A stretch of 64,000 bases of DNA, taken from the NCBI GenBank assembly GCA_028023455.1, contig JAQFVV010012396.1:11079296-11143295 (forward strand), written 5' to 3'. Made by a program: the position numbers and the translations under genes. Shown here piece after piece: positions 46,664 to 58,527 of the stretch; position 1 is the first letter of the stretch, and each line of letters begins with the position of its first letter. A model generated the notes under the pieces. That model ran no database searches, was not told the origin of the DNA, and saw only the letters and a list, made by a program, of their open reading frames with translations. Source of the DNA: Epiperipatus broadwayi (Eukaryota > Onychophora > Udeonychophora > Euonychophora > Peripatidae).

Positions 46664-47781
46664 ATCATATCCAGGTATTGAGAGAAGTCATAGAAAGGAC
46701 AAGTGAATATGAGTTGTCATTATGTTTTGGATTTGTAGATTATGAAAAGGCATTCGATTCTATACACATTTCTTCAGTGATTAAAGCATTGGATCATCCA
46801 GGTTACTGTCATATTTTAAAGAATATTTATAAAAATGTAACAGCAACAATTAGATTACATAATGATAGTGGAAAAATCAACATTGAGAAAGGTGTAAGAC
46901 AAGGTGACTCCATATCACCAAAACTTTTTACAGCAGTGCTGCAAGAAGTATTTTGTGGATTAAAATGGGAAACCAAAGGAATGAAAGTAAATGGAGAGTA
47001 TTTATGTCATTTAGATTTTGCAGATGATGTAGTTGTTTTTGCAAATAATGCTTCAGAACTGCAGGAAATGTTGCAGGAGTTAGCAGATGAAAGTAGAAAA
47101 GTAGGACTAAAGATAAATGTTAAAAAAACTAAAGTAATGTTTAATCGATTTGCTCAAAATATGAAAATAAAGATTGATTATGAAGAATTAGAAGAAGTTA
47201 ACAGTTACAAATACCTTGGTCAGATTATTAATACAGATGGAAACATAATGGAGGAAATTAATCATAGAATTAAACTTGGTTGGAGTGCTTTTGGTAAAAA
47301 TAACTTGATACTAAAAGGAAATATGCCTATGTGTTTGAAAAGGATGGTTTTTAACAAATGTGTTTTACCAGTTCTTACTTATGGATCTGAGACTTGGACA
47401 CTTAATAGAAGAGCAATACAGAGACTTCAGACCACTCAAAGGAGTATGGAGAGATGTATGTTGGGAGTAACAAGAAGAGATCGAAAACGCAATGTATGGG
47501 TAAGACAACAAACAGGTGTTAGTGACCTTATTGAAAAAATTAAAAGATTGAAATGGAGTTGGGCTGGACATATTTCTAGAAGAGATGATAATAGATGGAC
47601 AATTGAAATTTTAAACTGGATTCCAAGAGATTGTAAAAGACCCAGAAAGAGACCACATGTGAGATGGATGGATGAAATAAGAAAATGTGCAGGAGTGTTG
47701 TGGAGAAGAGAAGCTAAAGATCGGAGAAGATGGATTAAACTTGGAGAGACCTTCATCCTGCAGTGGATTGATATTGGTTGA
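46603..47781 (+). CDS. RTE ORF, 3' part: RT core and C-terminus
   Basis: This continues the RTE polyprotein in the next frame. Counting from the in-frame ATG at 46606 (not a native start), the motifs are QAGFKS (9-14), motif A VDYEKAFD (44-51), motif [11 protein letters not shown] (96-105), motif C FADD (138-141) with both catalytic aspartates, [10 protein letters not shown] and YKYLGQII. The C-terminal region has [14 protein letters not shown]-rich stretches and WAGHISRR, all typical of RTE elements. The stop is followed within a few bases by the GAT repeat tail. A single-base deletion separates it from the endonuclease half, so this copy is not autonomous as written unless the break is a sequencing error. 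Confidence 0.9.
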   Translation, partial: NLDFHQPREQAGFKSVFSTIDHIQVLREVIERTSEYELSLCFGFVDYEKAFDSIHISSVIKALDHPGYCHILKNIYKNVTATIRLHNDSGKINIEKGVRQGDSISPKLFTAVLQEVFCGLKWETKGMKVNGEYLCHLDFADDVVVFANNASELQEMLQELADESRKVGLKINVKKTKVMFNRFAQNMKIKIDYEELEEVNSYKYLGQIINTDGNIMEEINHRIKLGWSAFGKNNLILKGNMPMCLKRMVFNKCVLPVLTYGSETWTLNRRAIQRLQTTQRSMERCMLGVTRRDRKRNVWVRQQTGVSDLIEKIKRLKWSWAGHISRRDDNRWTIEILNWIPRDCKRPRKRPHVRWMDEIRKCAGVLWRREAKDRRRWIKLGETFILQWIDIG

Positions 47782-47801
47782 TGATGATGATATAATGAAG
47801 G

Positions 47802-49834
47802 CATAAAAGCAATAGAAAATTCAATTAAAAACACTCAATAAGATATATTATAGCAAAGTTATATTACATCAGTACATTTTTCAGCTTTTTGTATGCAATG
47901 ATATTGATTCTGCTGTTATAAGCATGTTTTTGATGAATTGATCATGGAAAGCAGCACAAATTTTCTAACAAATTATATTAAGACAAAGTTAAGCATGATA
48001 TAATGGAAGAAGCAGGGCCCATTTACTTATAAAAAATGTATCTCAAAAATATTCTAAAAAGTGCAATGTTAATTACTTTTATTGGAAGAATATGGGTGAG
48101 GTTAGAATATGATAGAAAGCATAATTAAAACAATGCTGAAACTTTTCAGAAAGAAAACATTTCTGAAAAATAAGCTCAAAAACAGCACCAGCACCTCAAG
48201 GTATCAAACATATAGACATTAGAATCAGTTTATAACATATGTAGACATATTTGGATTTCGTGAATTGATTATAATAACTGCAAAACATATTTTCATTTTT
48301 TTCTCCCTTAATGGCCACACTCATTTATAAGTGGTTAGTTGTTAATGAAAATGATATATTAAGATAACATTTAATAATTTTTTTAAAATTTTACATATTT
48401 AATAAACATAAAACTTTTACGTTTTATTTATTTTTTAGAATTTACATATTGCATTATCAATAATAATACAGAATTTGAAACTAAAGTATATATACATATA
48501 CTCATTCATAATAAATATGCTCAAATATATTTTGTAAAATGAAGAGAGTTTCAGTTCATTAATTTTACATTAAGGTAAAATTAATGAGAAATTTTTCCCT
48601 TAAATTTGTAATTAAAAATAAAAATAATTTCAATAATGTTAATGAAGACTCATTTTGGTCTAACTGTTAATTATTAACTTAAGAGACAGTTCCTCGAAGC
48701 AACAACAATTAATTGGAACATTAGCAAAATCTTTGTCAAGCTAATTTAGTTTTCCTTTATAATCTTACAATCCAAATTAAAATTTAAACAGAAAAAAATA
48801 TGTAAATATAAAGTTTTAAATTTATTACTTTTTAATGAATTAGAAAAAAAGACAGATGTCTTTTATAAGATTTTGTTGTTGTTAAACTCAATTTTATAAA
48901 AAAAAATTCATTTATTAAAAATCAATTTTTTAAAAATTCTATAAAAAAAATTAAGCCTTTTTTTATGTATTAGGATTATAACTTTTTTATAATTTATCTT
49001 GCTTTGTCAAAAATGAAGTTAACATGAAATAAGATGAGGCCGAAGACAATTTGATATTATGTCCAAATAATATTTTGCTTATTCCAGCCAATTCTTTCAG
49101 ATTTTAAAAGGAAGTTTTCTCTATTCCATTTTCTAAATATAATTTGTTGATTATTATTATTCACATAATAAAACCATTTTTAATTTGTCCATTTTTTGTA
49201 TTCTTTTTAAATTTTAAATATAATAATAATATTATGATTAGTGTCTCAGAACATCATGTGATTCTAAGTAGCCAAGTAACAAACTGATAAGCATAGTTCT
49301 ATTCAAATTGATTAATCTGAGTTCATTTTACATGAGTCAAACTAAGAACCAATCCAAATCCAGGAATCTTCATCTATCTGAATTTGGCACTCTATCAATT
49401 GCACTAAACTGCATATCCAGTTCTATTAAGTTCTTAGTAAGTCATGCTATTATTATAAGTCAAATTTTATAAATGATATGTAATGAAAACATAGTTACAA
49501 CAACTGCTATATTAACATATACTAATTCAATTACATGCTATCCAAAAAGAAGGAAAATGTAAATAAATAAAAAATAAAATTAAAATTCATAAATTTTATA
49601 AATCTTTATCTTTTTTGGAAAATACTCACTGAATCTCACATTCTCAAATTTTATGATCTCAAAGACTTAGGTGAGACCATTTATTAACCACATTTTCTTC
49701 ATGTTAAAAATTTGTAAATTTCATAACTTTTAGAAGTATGTATCATTTACACCATAGCAGCAACCATTTTTTCATTTTAAAATATCTTCACTAAATCTAA
49801 CACTTCTCAAACGTTATAATCTTAAAAACTTACA
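47802..49834. other. Spacer; possible tRNA-like SINE relic
   Basis: At about 49345-49420 on the minus strand, tttagtgcaattgatagag followed by ggatttggatt is spaced like tRNA A and B boxes and may be an eroded SINE. The rest is AT-rich without recognisable content. Confidence 0.4.
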
Positions 49835-49946
49835 AAAGCCTGTATTATATAGGGGTTTGAACCCAGACTTTCACATGATCCTCAAACATCCATGCTACCT
49901 CATACTGCTGCTACACTTGATCACACACACATGTCAGAAAGATAAA
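49835..49946 (-). mobile_element. Second SINE-like family, copy A
   Basis: The reverse complement reads ttatctttctgacatg, then gatcaagtgta, then gcatggatg, then ggatcatgtgaaagtctg and ggttcaaacccc. The last is a good B-box-like sequence. It matches copy C closely and lies head to head with copy B, forming a potential hairpin. Confidence 0.55.
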
Positions 49947-49948
49947 TA

Positions 49949-50040
49949 GAATGGATGGTTGAGGATCATGTGAAAGTCTGAGTTCAAACCCCCTAGTGCA
50001 GGTATAAAAAAACCTGTACTGTAGAAAAAAATCATATTTC
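49949..50040 (+). mobile_element. Second SINE-like family, copy B (5'-truncated)
   Basis: It starts at atggatggttgagg, includes gttcaaacccc, and ends with gcaggtataaaaaaacctgtactgtag, an A-run and tcatatttca, all shared with copy C. The 5' third seen in A and C is missing. Confidence 0.55.
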
Positions 50041-50380
50041 AAAATAAAGTGCTATATAGTTTGCCCATCCCTTGTAATGTATGTAAATGGATTATGTCTT
50101 GTACATGAGGGGTGAGAGTAACTTGTGGTCAACATAGATAGGATGAGAAGATGTGCACTAAGGTGGGCTTTGAGCATTCATGATCAGATTTTCAATGAAA
50201 TAGATGGCTGAAGAGTTGTGGAGTGGAATAGTTTGAAGCATGTCCATTAAAGTATGAAGATTGGCTATCTTAATATAAGTTGAGCTTTGATTGTATATAT
50301 ATATATGTGTGTGTGGAGATGATAATCTGAACTAACTGACGAGTTCTGATTTAGCATAAAATATGTATAGTGGTGATTTT

Positions 50381-50520
50381 TTATCTTTCTGACATGTTTG
50401 TGATCAAGTGTATCAGCAGTATGAGATAGCATGGATGGTTGAGAGTCATGTGAAAGTCTGAGTTCAAACCCCATCTGCAGGTATAAAAAAGCCTGTACTG
50501 TAAAAAAAATTCATATTTCA
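50381..50520 (+). mobile_element. Second SINE-like family, copy C
   Basis: This is the most complete copy at about 140 bp, running from ttatctttctgacatg to the A-run and tcatatttca. The pol III-like boxes (tggatggttgagag; gagttcaaacccc) suggest a tRNA origin, but the fold is not a clean cloverleaf. The 3' part has a small hairpin, caggtataaaaaagcctg. No TSD identified. Confidence 0.6.
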
Positions 50521-52610
50521 GAAGGTCATTTATTAAATGTTTTCTTCTTGTTAAATAAGTTGAAAGCATATATATTTTTTCTTCACATGTTGTCTTCCAA
50601 AAGTTTGATATAGATCAGTATTTTATTCAATAAAAAGTTTACCAAGTGTAAACCTAAATAATTATACAATAATATTTTTCTTAAGCAATATAATGAAAGT
50701 TATTTATTTAGTAATAAAAAAAATCATGTTCCAAAATAAAAAATATATATTCAAAAAGAATGAATTATCTATTACATATATATATGAAAAAAGACAATAA
50801 AAAATGTGCTTATTAAAGCTGATAAAATTCCACCATGATTTTAAATGCATATGTAAATTATTTAATCAGTACATATTTCAAAAGCAAATTTTACAAAAAA
50901 TGTTTGAATATAAAAAAATAACATTTGCTTAGAAAATCAATAACCTTTTGGTAGTAGATGATAAGATAAGAGTCAAATTAGATTAGAGAAATCTTGAAGA
51001 TATTCCCTATTGACTTAATACAAAATAAACTTAAATGCATCATTTAAAAAAAAAAAATTATCTTTCACATATAATAAAAAAATACTTGGATATGATCAAT
51101 TACTATTTCAACTCTATTATATCTGGAATCACCAATATTCTTCAATTAATACAAGCATAGTTAGCATTTCACATTTTTTAAATATTATAATTTAGATATA
51201 TATGAATTTTCCACTATAAATTATTGAACATGTAATAATTAATAAATTAAAAAATTCTTATTATATTCATTGATATCTGCTTTAAGAAACATGATTAATA
51301 ATCAATCACAATTAAGAAATTCTTTAATCATGCATAATTTAATAAAGAAGCTAATAAGACAGCCCTTCTGTGTATCAATACTGCAAACTAATGTCCATTC
51401 ATTTTATCAAGACATATTTAGGTTTATAGAGTGAAGAAGGATGTCATCAATATTCGACTATTTTAAATTGGAAAGGAAAAAAAAACCAAAAATATTATAT
51501 AACCACCAGCTTACAATGCTTTTCAGAAATAGTCTATTTTTTTACTTCAGAGCTGCAAACTACTGTGAGTCTAAGCTTCTAAAATAATAAAGCCCATAAA
51601 TCCAAAAACTAGCCTGGAGATATAGATAAGAAAGTACTGAATAAGGATTTATTATGTACTACTATTTAGTATCTATGGATTACTTAAACTTAGAGTAGAT
51701 TACTATAATGAAGTATAAAAACTGTTTGCTTCTGAAAAAAAAAATCTTTATAGTAGTCTATTTCTCATATTTGTTAAACATTTTCTAACAATTATGAGAG
51801 GTGCTTCAGACACTTTTCCCTGAAATAAGCTATTATAAGAAACTATTATACGTGTGTGTGTGTGTTTATACGCGCGCGAGTATGTAAATATTTTTTTTTG
51901 CTTAAATATATCTAAAATATGTATTGCATTTTATAAATAAATTGCAAAAAAAAAAAAAAGAAAAAAAAAGACAATGCAGAAAATCTCGCAACAACCTTGT
52001 TAAATTGAAATAAAATTTAATAATTAATGCATTTATTAACGAAAGCAAACAAACTTGTCTGATTAAAATAAAATAAAAAAGAACAAACAATTAACAAATT
52101 ATCGCAAGACAACGACTACGTAAATTAATAATGAAAAATAAATAAAATAATTTAAAAGTTACAACTGCTTAATTAAATTTATTTTACATTTGATTATCCT
52201 TTCAAAAATGTTATTTTTTATTTTACTTTAGATTATATATACCATGAACAAAATAAACACGGTTTCTTGAGTCATAATTAAGACGTGAAGAAACATTGAA
52301 GCTAAACTGCATAAGGCTAGATCATACTATACCGCAATTCAAATATAATTTAAAAAATTACTACGCATATTAGTGACAGATTTTATCATGCAAGAAAGAA
52401 ACAATCATTTCATTTTCAGCTTAAAAACTATTCCATATATTTCAATAACAATACCATGTATTATAAAATACTGCTAATGGGAGATTTGACTGTGGCTGTA
52501 AGCTGATAACTAGCTAATAATAAAACTTTTAAATAATAATGAAATGCCATTATACTTTTTGTTTAATAATAGGTTAATGTTACAAATTATATCTTATTTG
52601 TTTATTTAAA
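50521..52610. other. AT-rich spacer, no gene seen
   Basis: Contains a short TG/CG repeat at about 51850-51882 and A-runs near 51945-51970. No ORF with recognisable content. Confidence 0.5.
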
Positions 52611-52614
52611 TATA

Positions 52615-53120
52615 TATATCACCATTATCAACACTGTGCAAGATAAAGGTTTTTCTACTTTCGGATCTCTAATCTCTACTTCATGCCAAAAACCTTCTTT
52701 GTTTCTTTCATCCATCCCACATGTGGTCTCTTTCTAGATTTTTTTTTGGCAATCTCTTGGATCCAATTTAAGATTTTAACTTCTCCATCTATTATCTTTT
52801 CTGGCAGTGTATTCAGCCCAACTCTACTTTAGTCTCTTAATTCTTTCAATGCTGTCAGTAATACTGTTTGTTTTCTCACCTATGTATTTCATTTTCAATT
52901 TCTTCTTGATAAACTAACATATATTTTCCCATATTTTGTTGACTGGTATAAAATCTCTGTATCACTTTTCTTTAAGCATCCAAGTCCCAAATCCATAAGT
53001 AAGAATTGGTAAAACACAGCCATTAAAATCTTTGGTTTTCAAACATATACATATTTTCTTTTAATATTAAGTTATTTCTATTAAAAGCATGCCATCCTAG
53101 TTTTATGAGCAAAAAATCAA
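52615..53120 (-). pseudogene. RTE 3'-end fossil
   Basis: The reverse complement matches the last about 180 codons and tail of the intact RTE element. Matches include gttttaccaattcttacttatgg (compare 47361), a segment for the WAGHI region, ggatggatgaaa and the ending gttgataatggtgat. Frameshifts and stops are present. It is 5'-truncated, as is usual for target-primed insertions. Confidence 0.75.
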
Positions 53121-54479
53121 ATAGCTTTTAAATTGCTCTTTATAGGTTAATAGTCTTTCTGACAATCATTCATAAAAAAATAAAGAAGGGAAAGACATTA
53201 TTCGCCACAATTTTTCTATGTGCAAGATGATGAGTTTAATGATTTTTTTTTCTGTCTTACCTTTTAGTTAAAAATAGGTAAATATCAACAATCAAGCAAT
53301 ATTAAGCTTAAGCTATAAGATCTTGTTAGACTCCTGTTGTGTGTTGCAATCTTCATTAAAAAATTTCAATGTCCAAAATTCATTTAGATCACTTAACATT
53401 AAAAGTTTTCAATGAATTTTTCATTTTTTAATGAGTATTATAGTTGAAACCCATTTACAATTAAGATTATAATTGTAACTATTGGGTCTTGACAATAGCA
53501 GAAGCCAGTATATGAGAAGAAAAGAAATAGGTTTAATTCTAAAAGAAAATACAATCCTCTTTAAATGAAAAAAAAATCTACATTTATCAACTTTTTGTAT
53601 TGAAGTTGACAGAATATTAAATTATATATTTTTATATACTTAAGAGTTCTCTTTTTTATATAAAATTATTAAATATTTATTTATAAATAACTATATGATG
53701 CTTACATCTATCTATTATTTGAATATATTTTAATTTTAAGAGAAAATTAGCTCATCAAAAATATACATGATATCAGACCAATTAAGTGTTATCAATAATT
53801 TTATTATTGTTTTATTATTTTTTTAATTAAGAAATTGATTTTTAATAATTTTAAGAATAATTTTGTTATTTTTTCATATATTTTTGCTTAAATTTAATTA
53901 AAACTTAAATGTTTTATTAGGAATAAGTTTTTTTCTTTAAATATATATATATATTTCAGTCTAACAAAATCATTTGTTTTAATTAATTTTTTAATGTCTA
54001 TTAACCCATAAACCGCTAATTATATTATTGGTTGTGTGAGTTAAAAATCAAAGCTTTTAATTGGCCAACTCACAAACTGAAGACAAAGCCAATTGTCAAA
54101 ATATATTCACCTATAATATTAAATTCATTTCAGATTCGTTTATAAAAAGTATATTAATAATTTGTCAGGTTATGAAAGTGAACGAAAGTTCTTTCAAAAA
54201 TAAATTGCTATTTATTTATTATAAAATATTCATTTTGGCAAATTTAAAAGCGAACATACAAACAAAGAGTTACTGATGTAAATGCTTTTTTTTTCAGTTT
54301 TATGTTATGGAAAAGTAAATATTTTTTTTGCTAAAATCTTCAATATTTTTACTAAAATCTTCAATATTTTTCTAAAATAATTTTATTTTTTTAGCATATT
54401 TTATGAAAATAATTTGTAATTTCTCAAAATATACTTTTATAATACTTTAAATCATATTCGAAATGAAAATCTCAGTGTT
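53121..54479. other. AT-rich spacer, no gene seen
   Basis: A 71-aa open frame at 54061-54276 has no recognisable domain and an AT-driven composition, so it is not called. Confidence 0.5.
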
Positions 54480-54780
54480 TTTCTTTATTTTCTTTGATCA
54501 GGCGGTTTCTTTGTTCTTTCCAGCCAATCAGAATGTCTTTGTCGGCTGAGAGCCAATCACCAACAACCTTACTTTTTTGTTTAGCTTTAGAGGCTGTTTA
54601 TTGATTTTTTACTTGTAAAATAATTCAGAAGAGGGCAGCATCTTACAGAACTTTTAAAAACCTAACTAATAAGTGTAAAACGGTTATCCTAGCATTTAAA
54701 ATAACGGAATTAGAGTGACGTCAATTGTCGATGAGAGATCTCATAAAAGGCAGGCTAAGAATTAATCTTTATATATATTA
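54480..54780 (+). promoter_or_regulatory. Promoter-like patch: two CCAAT boxes, CRE, TATA-like
   Basis: This patch is less AT-rich than its surroundings. It holds CCAAT at 54524-54528 and 54553-54557 (both in GCCAATCA context), a perfect CRE palindrome TGACGTCA at 54716-54723, and ATAAAAGG at 54743-54750, in an order that fits plus-strand transcription starting near 54770. Binding by NF-Y and CREB-type factors is known for such motifs; their use here is inference. No associated coding exon was recognised. Confidence 0.35.
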
Positions 54781-54961
54781 CAAATCGATGTCTGTATTTC
54801 TTCAAAATAATATATGTAAATTTATAAATAAATATTTGAAAATACAGTAATTAAAAGTTTATAAAAATTATATGTATAACCATAACTTAGAAGCGCTTTC
54901 AACTACCTTGTAGCTTTGTCAACTATCACTTTTAAAATGTCAGCTTTCCCATAATTCCATG

Positions 54962-55230
54962 TCAACCTTCCCATATGTTTGCTGTTTGCCTATTAATTAA
55001 ATTCTGCTTGTGTTTATATATTAACATCGCCTCTTTAATTTTTCTTTTATTATTATTTCTTTCAGTTTCCAATATTTTTACGTTGTTATAATCAAAATCA
55101 AAACCATATATACATGATTTATTATGGTCATAAAAAACAGAAGCTGATAAATTATCACTATTTTTAAAATTTTGTTTTGTATGTTGAACCCTTCTAAATA
55201 ACAATAAGTGTTCTTTTGTTCTTTTTTAAT
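54962..55230 (-). pseudogene. Penelope-like GIY-YIG endonuclease C-terminal fragment
   Basis: The minus-strand frame reads RTKEHLLLFRRVQHTK, then YGFDFDYNNVKILETERNNN and KRKIKEAMLIYKHKQNLINR. The order R-x-K-E-H, a hydrophobic-D-x-x-N-V/A-K-I-L-x-x-E segment, then K-R-K-I-K-E-A-x-x-I and a final N-x-N-R is the signature I associate with the end of the GIY-YIG domain in Penelope-like retroelements. The GIY and YIG motifs and the reverse transcriptase are absent. A stop lies just upstream at about 55228. The first codon of the open frame here is not an ATG. Confidence 0.55.
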
Positions 55231-55236
55231 TACTGT

Positions 55237-55342
55237 ATTTTCAAATATTTAATCTTTATATATATATATATTTACAAAGATGATATTTTATTTTCAAATA
55301 TTTAATCTTTATATATATATATATTTACAAAGATGATATTTT
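55237..55342. repeat. 53-bp tandem duplication
   Basis: The unit attttcaaatatttaatc onward is present at 55237 and 55290, each with an internal TA run and tttacaaagatgatatttta. Confidence 0.75.
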
Positions 55343-55344
55343 AT

Positions 55345-57335
55345 TTTTAAGATTGGTTTTGTTTTTTGAATTTAGGCATTAATAAAATTTATCTTAAGGA
55401 CAAAAATTTAATGTATAAAAATTTTTTTCCCATTAAAAAATCAATTGAATAAATAAAAAAAATTGACAGAAAAGGTTCATGAGTCAGTTCCAAAATAGCA
55501 TGTTTAAAAAGTTAAGTGATTAGTTGAGTTGGCTATGGACCTAAAATAAAAAGTTTAGATTTAAAAGAAGTTTGGCCCAATTTTGAACTCAGAACTCTAC
55601 AACAGATTTTCATGGCTATCAGTCTCAAATACATATATAGTTATATTAACATTCTTGCTTCTTTTGTTCTAGTTTAGCTTTAATTTTTTTAGCACCTGAT
55701 TTATGCCTCATGACTAATCACTGTGCAAACAAATTAAAAATTTTGAAATAAGAATAAAAGATATAATTAACTAATATATTTTTACTTGATGCAAGAAGAA
55801 TTTTACCAAAAGAAATCAAAATATGTGAAACAGCTTCATCTTGAGAAAATATTGAAAAAGATGATAGAGAAACAACATTCTTCAAAATCCTATTTATTTT
55901 TTCTTTAATAAATAATATTAGAGTAACATTATTTACTAAATTATCATTTAATTTTCATTTTATTGATTTTGTAGGTGCAGTGAAACTTAAACTTCTGCAT
56001 AAAGGTTTATCTTTTGTCTCATTATTAAATATGCATTTCCTAAATAGTAAAATTATCACTTTATATTCTCATCATTTAAGCTTGTATATTTAACAGTATA
56101 GATCAAGATGCTTCTTGAATATTATGCACTTATTTATTTTATAAATAAATTGAATAATATAAAATATCTTCAATTTAAAATAATTCCTAATGAAAGAAGA
56201 ATAATTATCCCTCATCATTTTATTTGCAATTTATTTCTGAACAGAAGTCTTAAGCACATCAATGGTTCCCATTTTTAATTATGATTTCAATCAAATTGAA
56301 TGGATCTAAAGTATAATTGCTAGATTTTGTAAATAATTCAATAATGACACAAAAATAATAAACAAAATATGGATTTAACATCAAGAATTTATGAAAAATT
56401 AATTAATAAATCTACATTTGTAAACTTGAACATACTGGAACAATAATTTTTTAAATTATTAATGAACATATTTTATTTCTTTATGTTACAATGTAGGTAT
56501 ATTTAAATTCATAGTCAACCTCATTACCAGCTATTCATAAAATATTATGACTATCTGAACTCCAGGGGGCGGGGGGAATCAAAGGAAAGACAAAAAATAT
56601 AGAAAGCTAAAAAATAATAAGAATTGCTATGAATGTAATTAAAAAATAAAAATATGACTTCACAAATACAATTCCACTATCACAATTAATATAAAGAGAT
56701 GACTAATTCTATAAGGGACTGATCAGGCTTTGTACTAATTTAAATAAGAGAAAAAAATAATAATTTAACCACAAATGTTAATAATTAGTAAAACTATTTT
56801 GAAAAAGAAAATAAATATTTTTGTAAAATCATTAAAATTTAATGTGTAATATATTCTTTCAATAAATTGCAACATTGTATAGCAATCAAAAAAAAATCAA
56901 TGACTATTACCATTTCTATGTTAAGAGTCACATGCTAATTATATGAATTTTGCTATTTTAGAAACACAAAGATGGTGAATTGGGAATTACAATATGCAAC
57001 AACAGATTTATACTTTTATCAGATGTATCCTATAAAAAATGGGAAAATTTGCAATGGTACTTACATAAATAAACTAATTTGTGTGTGTGTGTGTATGTTA
57101 GTAACATTGCAAATTTTAGCACCTATTTTTTTTTAAAAATGCTTCAATTACATAAACCTTCATTTTACATGAAATCACTACTAGCAAATCCACTAAAGAA
57201 AGAACTTAAGTTGCTACTAATTAGTATAAATAACAGACAATGAATACTTATTTGTCATCATTATTTTCAAAACCTATCAATGCCTTATAATATAAAGGCA
57301 TCTCTAAGTTTAATCAAATTTCTCTAAATGATAAT
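55345..57335. other. AT-rich spacer, no secure gene
   Basis: A possible acceptor-like stretch (ttttgctattttag) at about 56960 is followed by a 36-codon open frame. It lacks a donor and recognisable content, so it is not called. A G-run (gggggcgggggg) sits at about 56566. Confidence 0.4.
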
Positions 57336-57339
57336 TTTT

Positions 57340-57610
57340 CTTCTTCATGTGACTCCGGAAAATTTTCTTATCCATCCATCCTCATATATGACATTTCTAT
57401 TTACAATTTCTTGAGATTCACTGAAGCCTTCAGTTCTCCATCTATTGTTATTTATTCTAGAAATATGTCCAACTGCTTCTTTTCAGCCTCTTAATTCTTT
57501 CAATTATGCCAATGATAGTTTTGTTTTTCTCATTCATCTATTTTACTTTCAATCCCTTCCTGTTATTCCTAACATACATTTTCCCATACATCACAGTGGT
57601 GCCTAAAGAT
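57340..57610 (-). pseudogene. RTE 3'-end fossil
   Basis: The reverse complement contains attgaaagaattaagaggctg, then gttggacatatttctag, then aatagatggagaactgaa and gaggatggatgga. These match 47533-47660 of the intact RTE element (WAGHISRR region onward). Decayed, with stops. Confidence 0.7.
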
Positions 57611-58115
57611 TTTGTATAACTCTTCTATTAACTGACCAAATCTCAAATTTATTAAGTAACTAAATATTTACTATATAGATTCATAATAATAATTAAATGT
57701 CCTATATTTATAAAGTGTTAAACAGAAGATTTTCCAAATCCACATTATACAAAATTGATCTTTAATTATTTACTTTTTGTCTTTCTACCTTTTTATTCTC
57801 TTCTGGAATTATGATAGTCATACTCTGTTATAAGTATACCATACACTCCTAAATTTTTATGTTATAAGTAGCTTCTAAAGATGAATACAGAAAATATGCT
57901 ATCATATATATACTATTATAAAATATTTACCTAAGTGAAGTTCATATATTTTTTTTAAAAAAAGCTTTTCTTACTATTATTCATCCCCAATAAATCCTAA
58001 GAAATTAATAAATTATGAAACCAATTTTTTATTTATATCAATAATAATTTAAAATATAAATCTAAATCTGATTGTATTGTATTACAATTTATATTAAAAG
58101 ATATTTTAAATGCAG

Positions 58116-58146
<31 letters not shown>

Positions 58147-58168
58147 CTGCATATAATTTAGACTATTT

Positions 58169-58202
<34 letters not shown>

Positions 58203-58527
58203 AAAGAAAATAGTCTAAATTATATGAATAATGCTAATGAAGCAACATTGTCTCATTAATAACAATATTTCCTTGATGGATGAGCCCAAATGAAAAGAAA
58301 AACTAATAAAGATTGCCAAAATGTAAAGCTAAAATAAGTGATAGTCACTGAATAGCTTGCATATTTAAACTGGACAGGGTTTGCTGATCTGCAAATGCCT
58401 CATAGAACCACATATAATAAAGAAAATTGTGAACCAAGTGGTTTTCTCCATTTATGCACTAAATATTTGGGCAATCTAAATATATTACATAAATGTTGTA
58501 CTTAGGCAACTAAAACATATAACTAAT
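57611..58527. other. Spacer with TA-rich palindrome
   Basis: At about 58105-58235 two (TA)n blocks sit inside inverted flanks (ataatttagactatttt ... aaaatagtctaaattat). No gene. Confidence 0.5.

Larger units (their letters stand above)
44500..47801 (+). mobile_element. Full-length RTE-type non-LTR retrotransposon
   Basis: TSD atataatgaagg is at 44500-44511 and 47790-47801. The body of 3278 bp (44512-47789) starts gctgcagaaaagag, has a 325-nt leader, one long coding region and a very short 3' UTR ending in repeated GAT/ATG units right after the stop codon. A compact size of about 3.3 kb, a single ORF and a short-repeat 3' end are characteristic of RTE elements. The perfect TSD and only one frame disruption point to a recent insertion. 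Confidence 0.9.

Noticed and set aside
45245-47834. Minus-strand ORFs of 68-133 aa across the RTE element
   Set aside because: Antisense shadows of the RTE coding region, whose plus-strand frames carry all catalytic motifs.
56960-57072. Possible internal exon after ttttgctattttag
   Set aside because: The frame runs to a stop without a donor site and has no recognisable protein motif.
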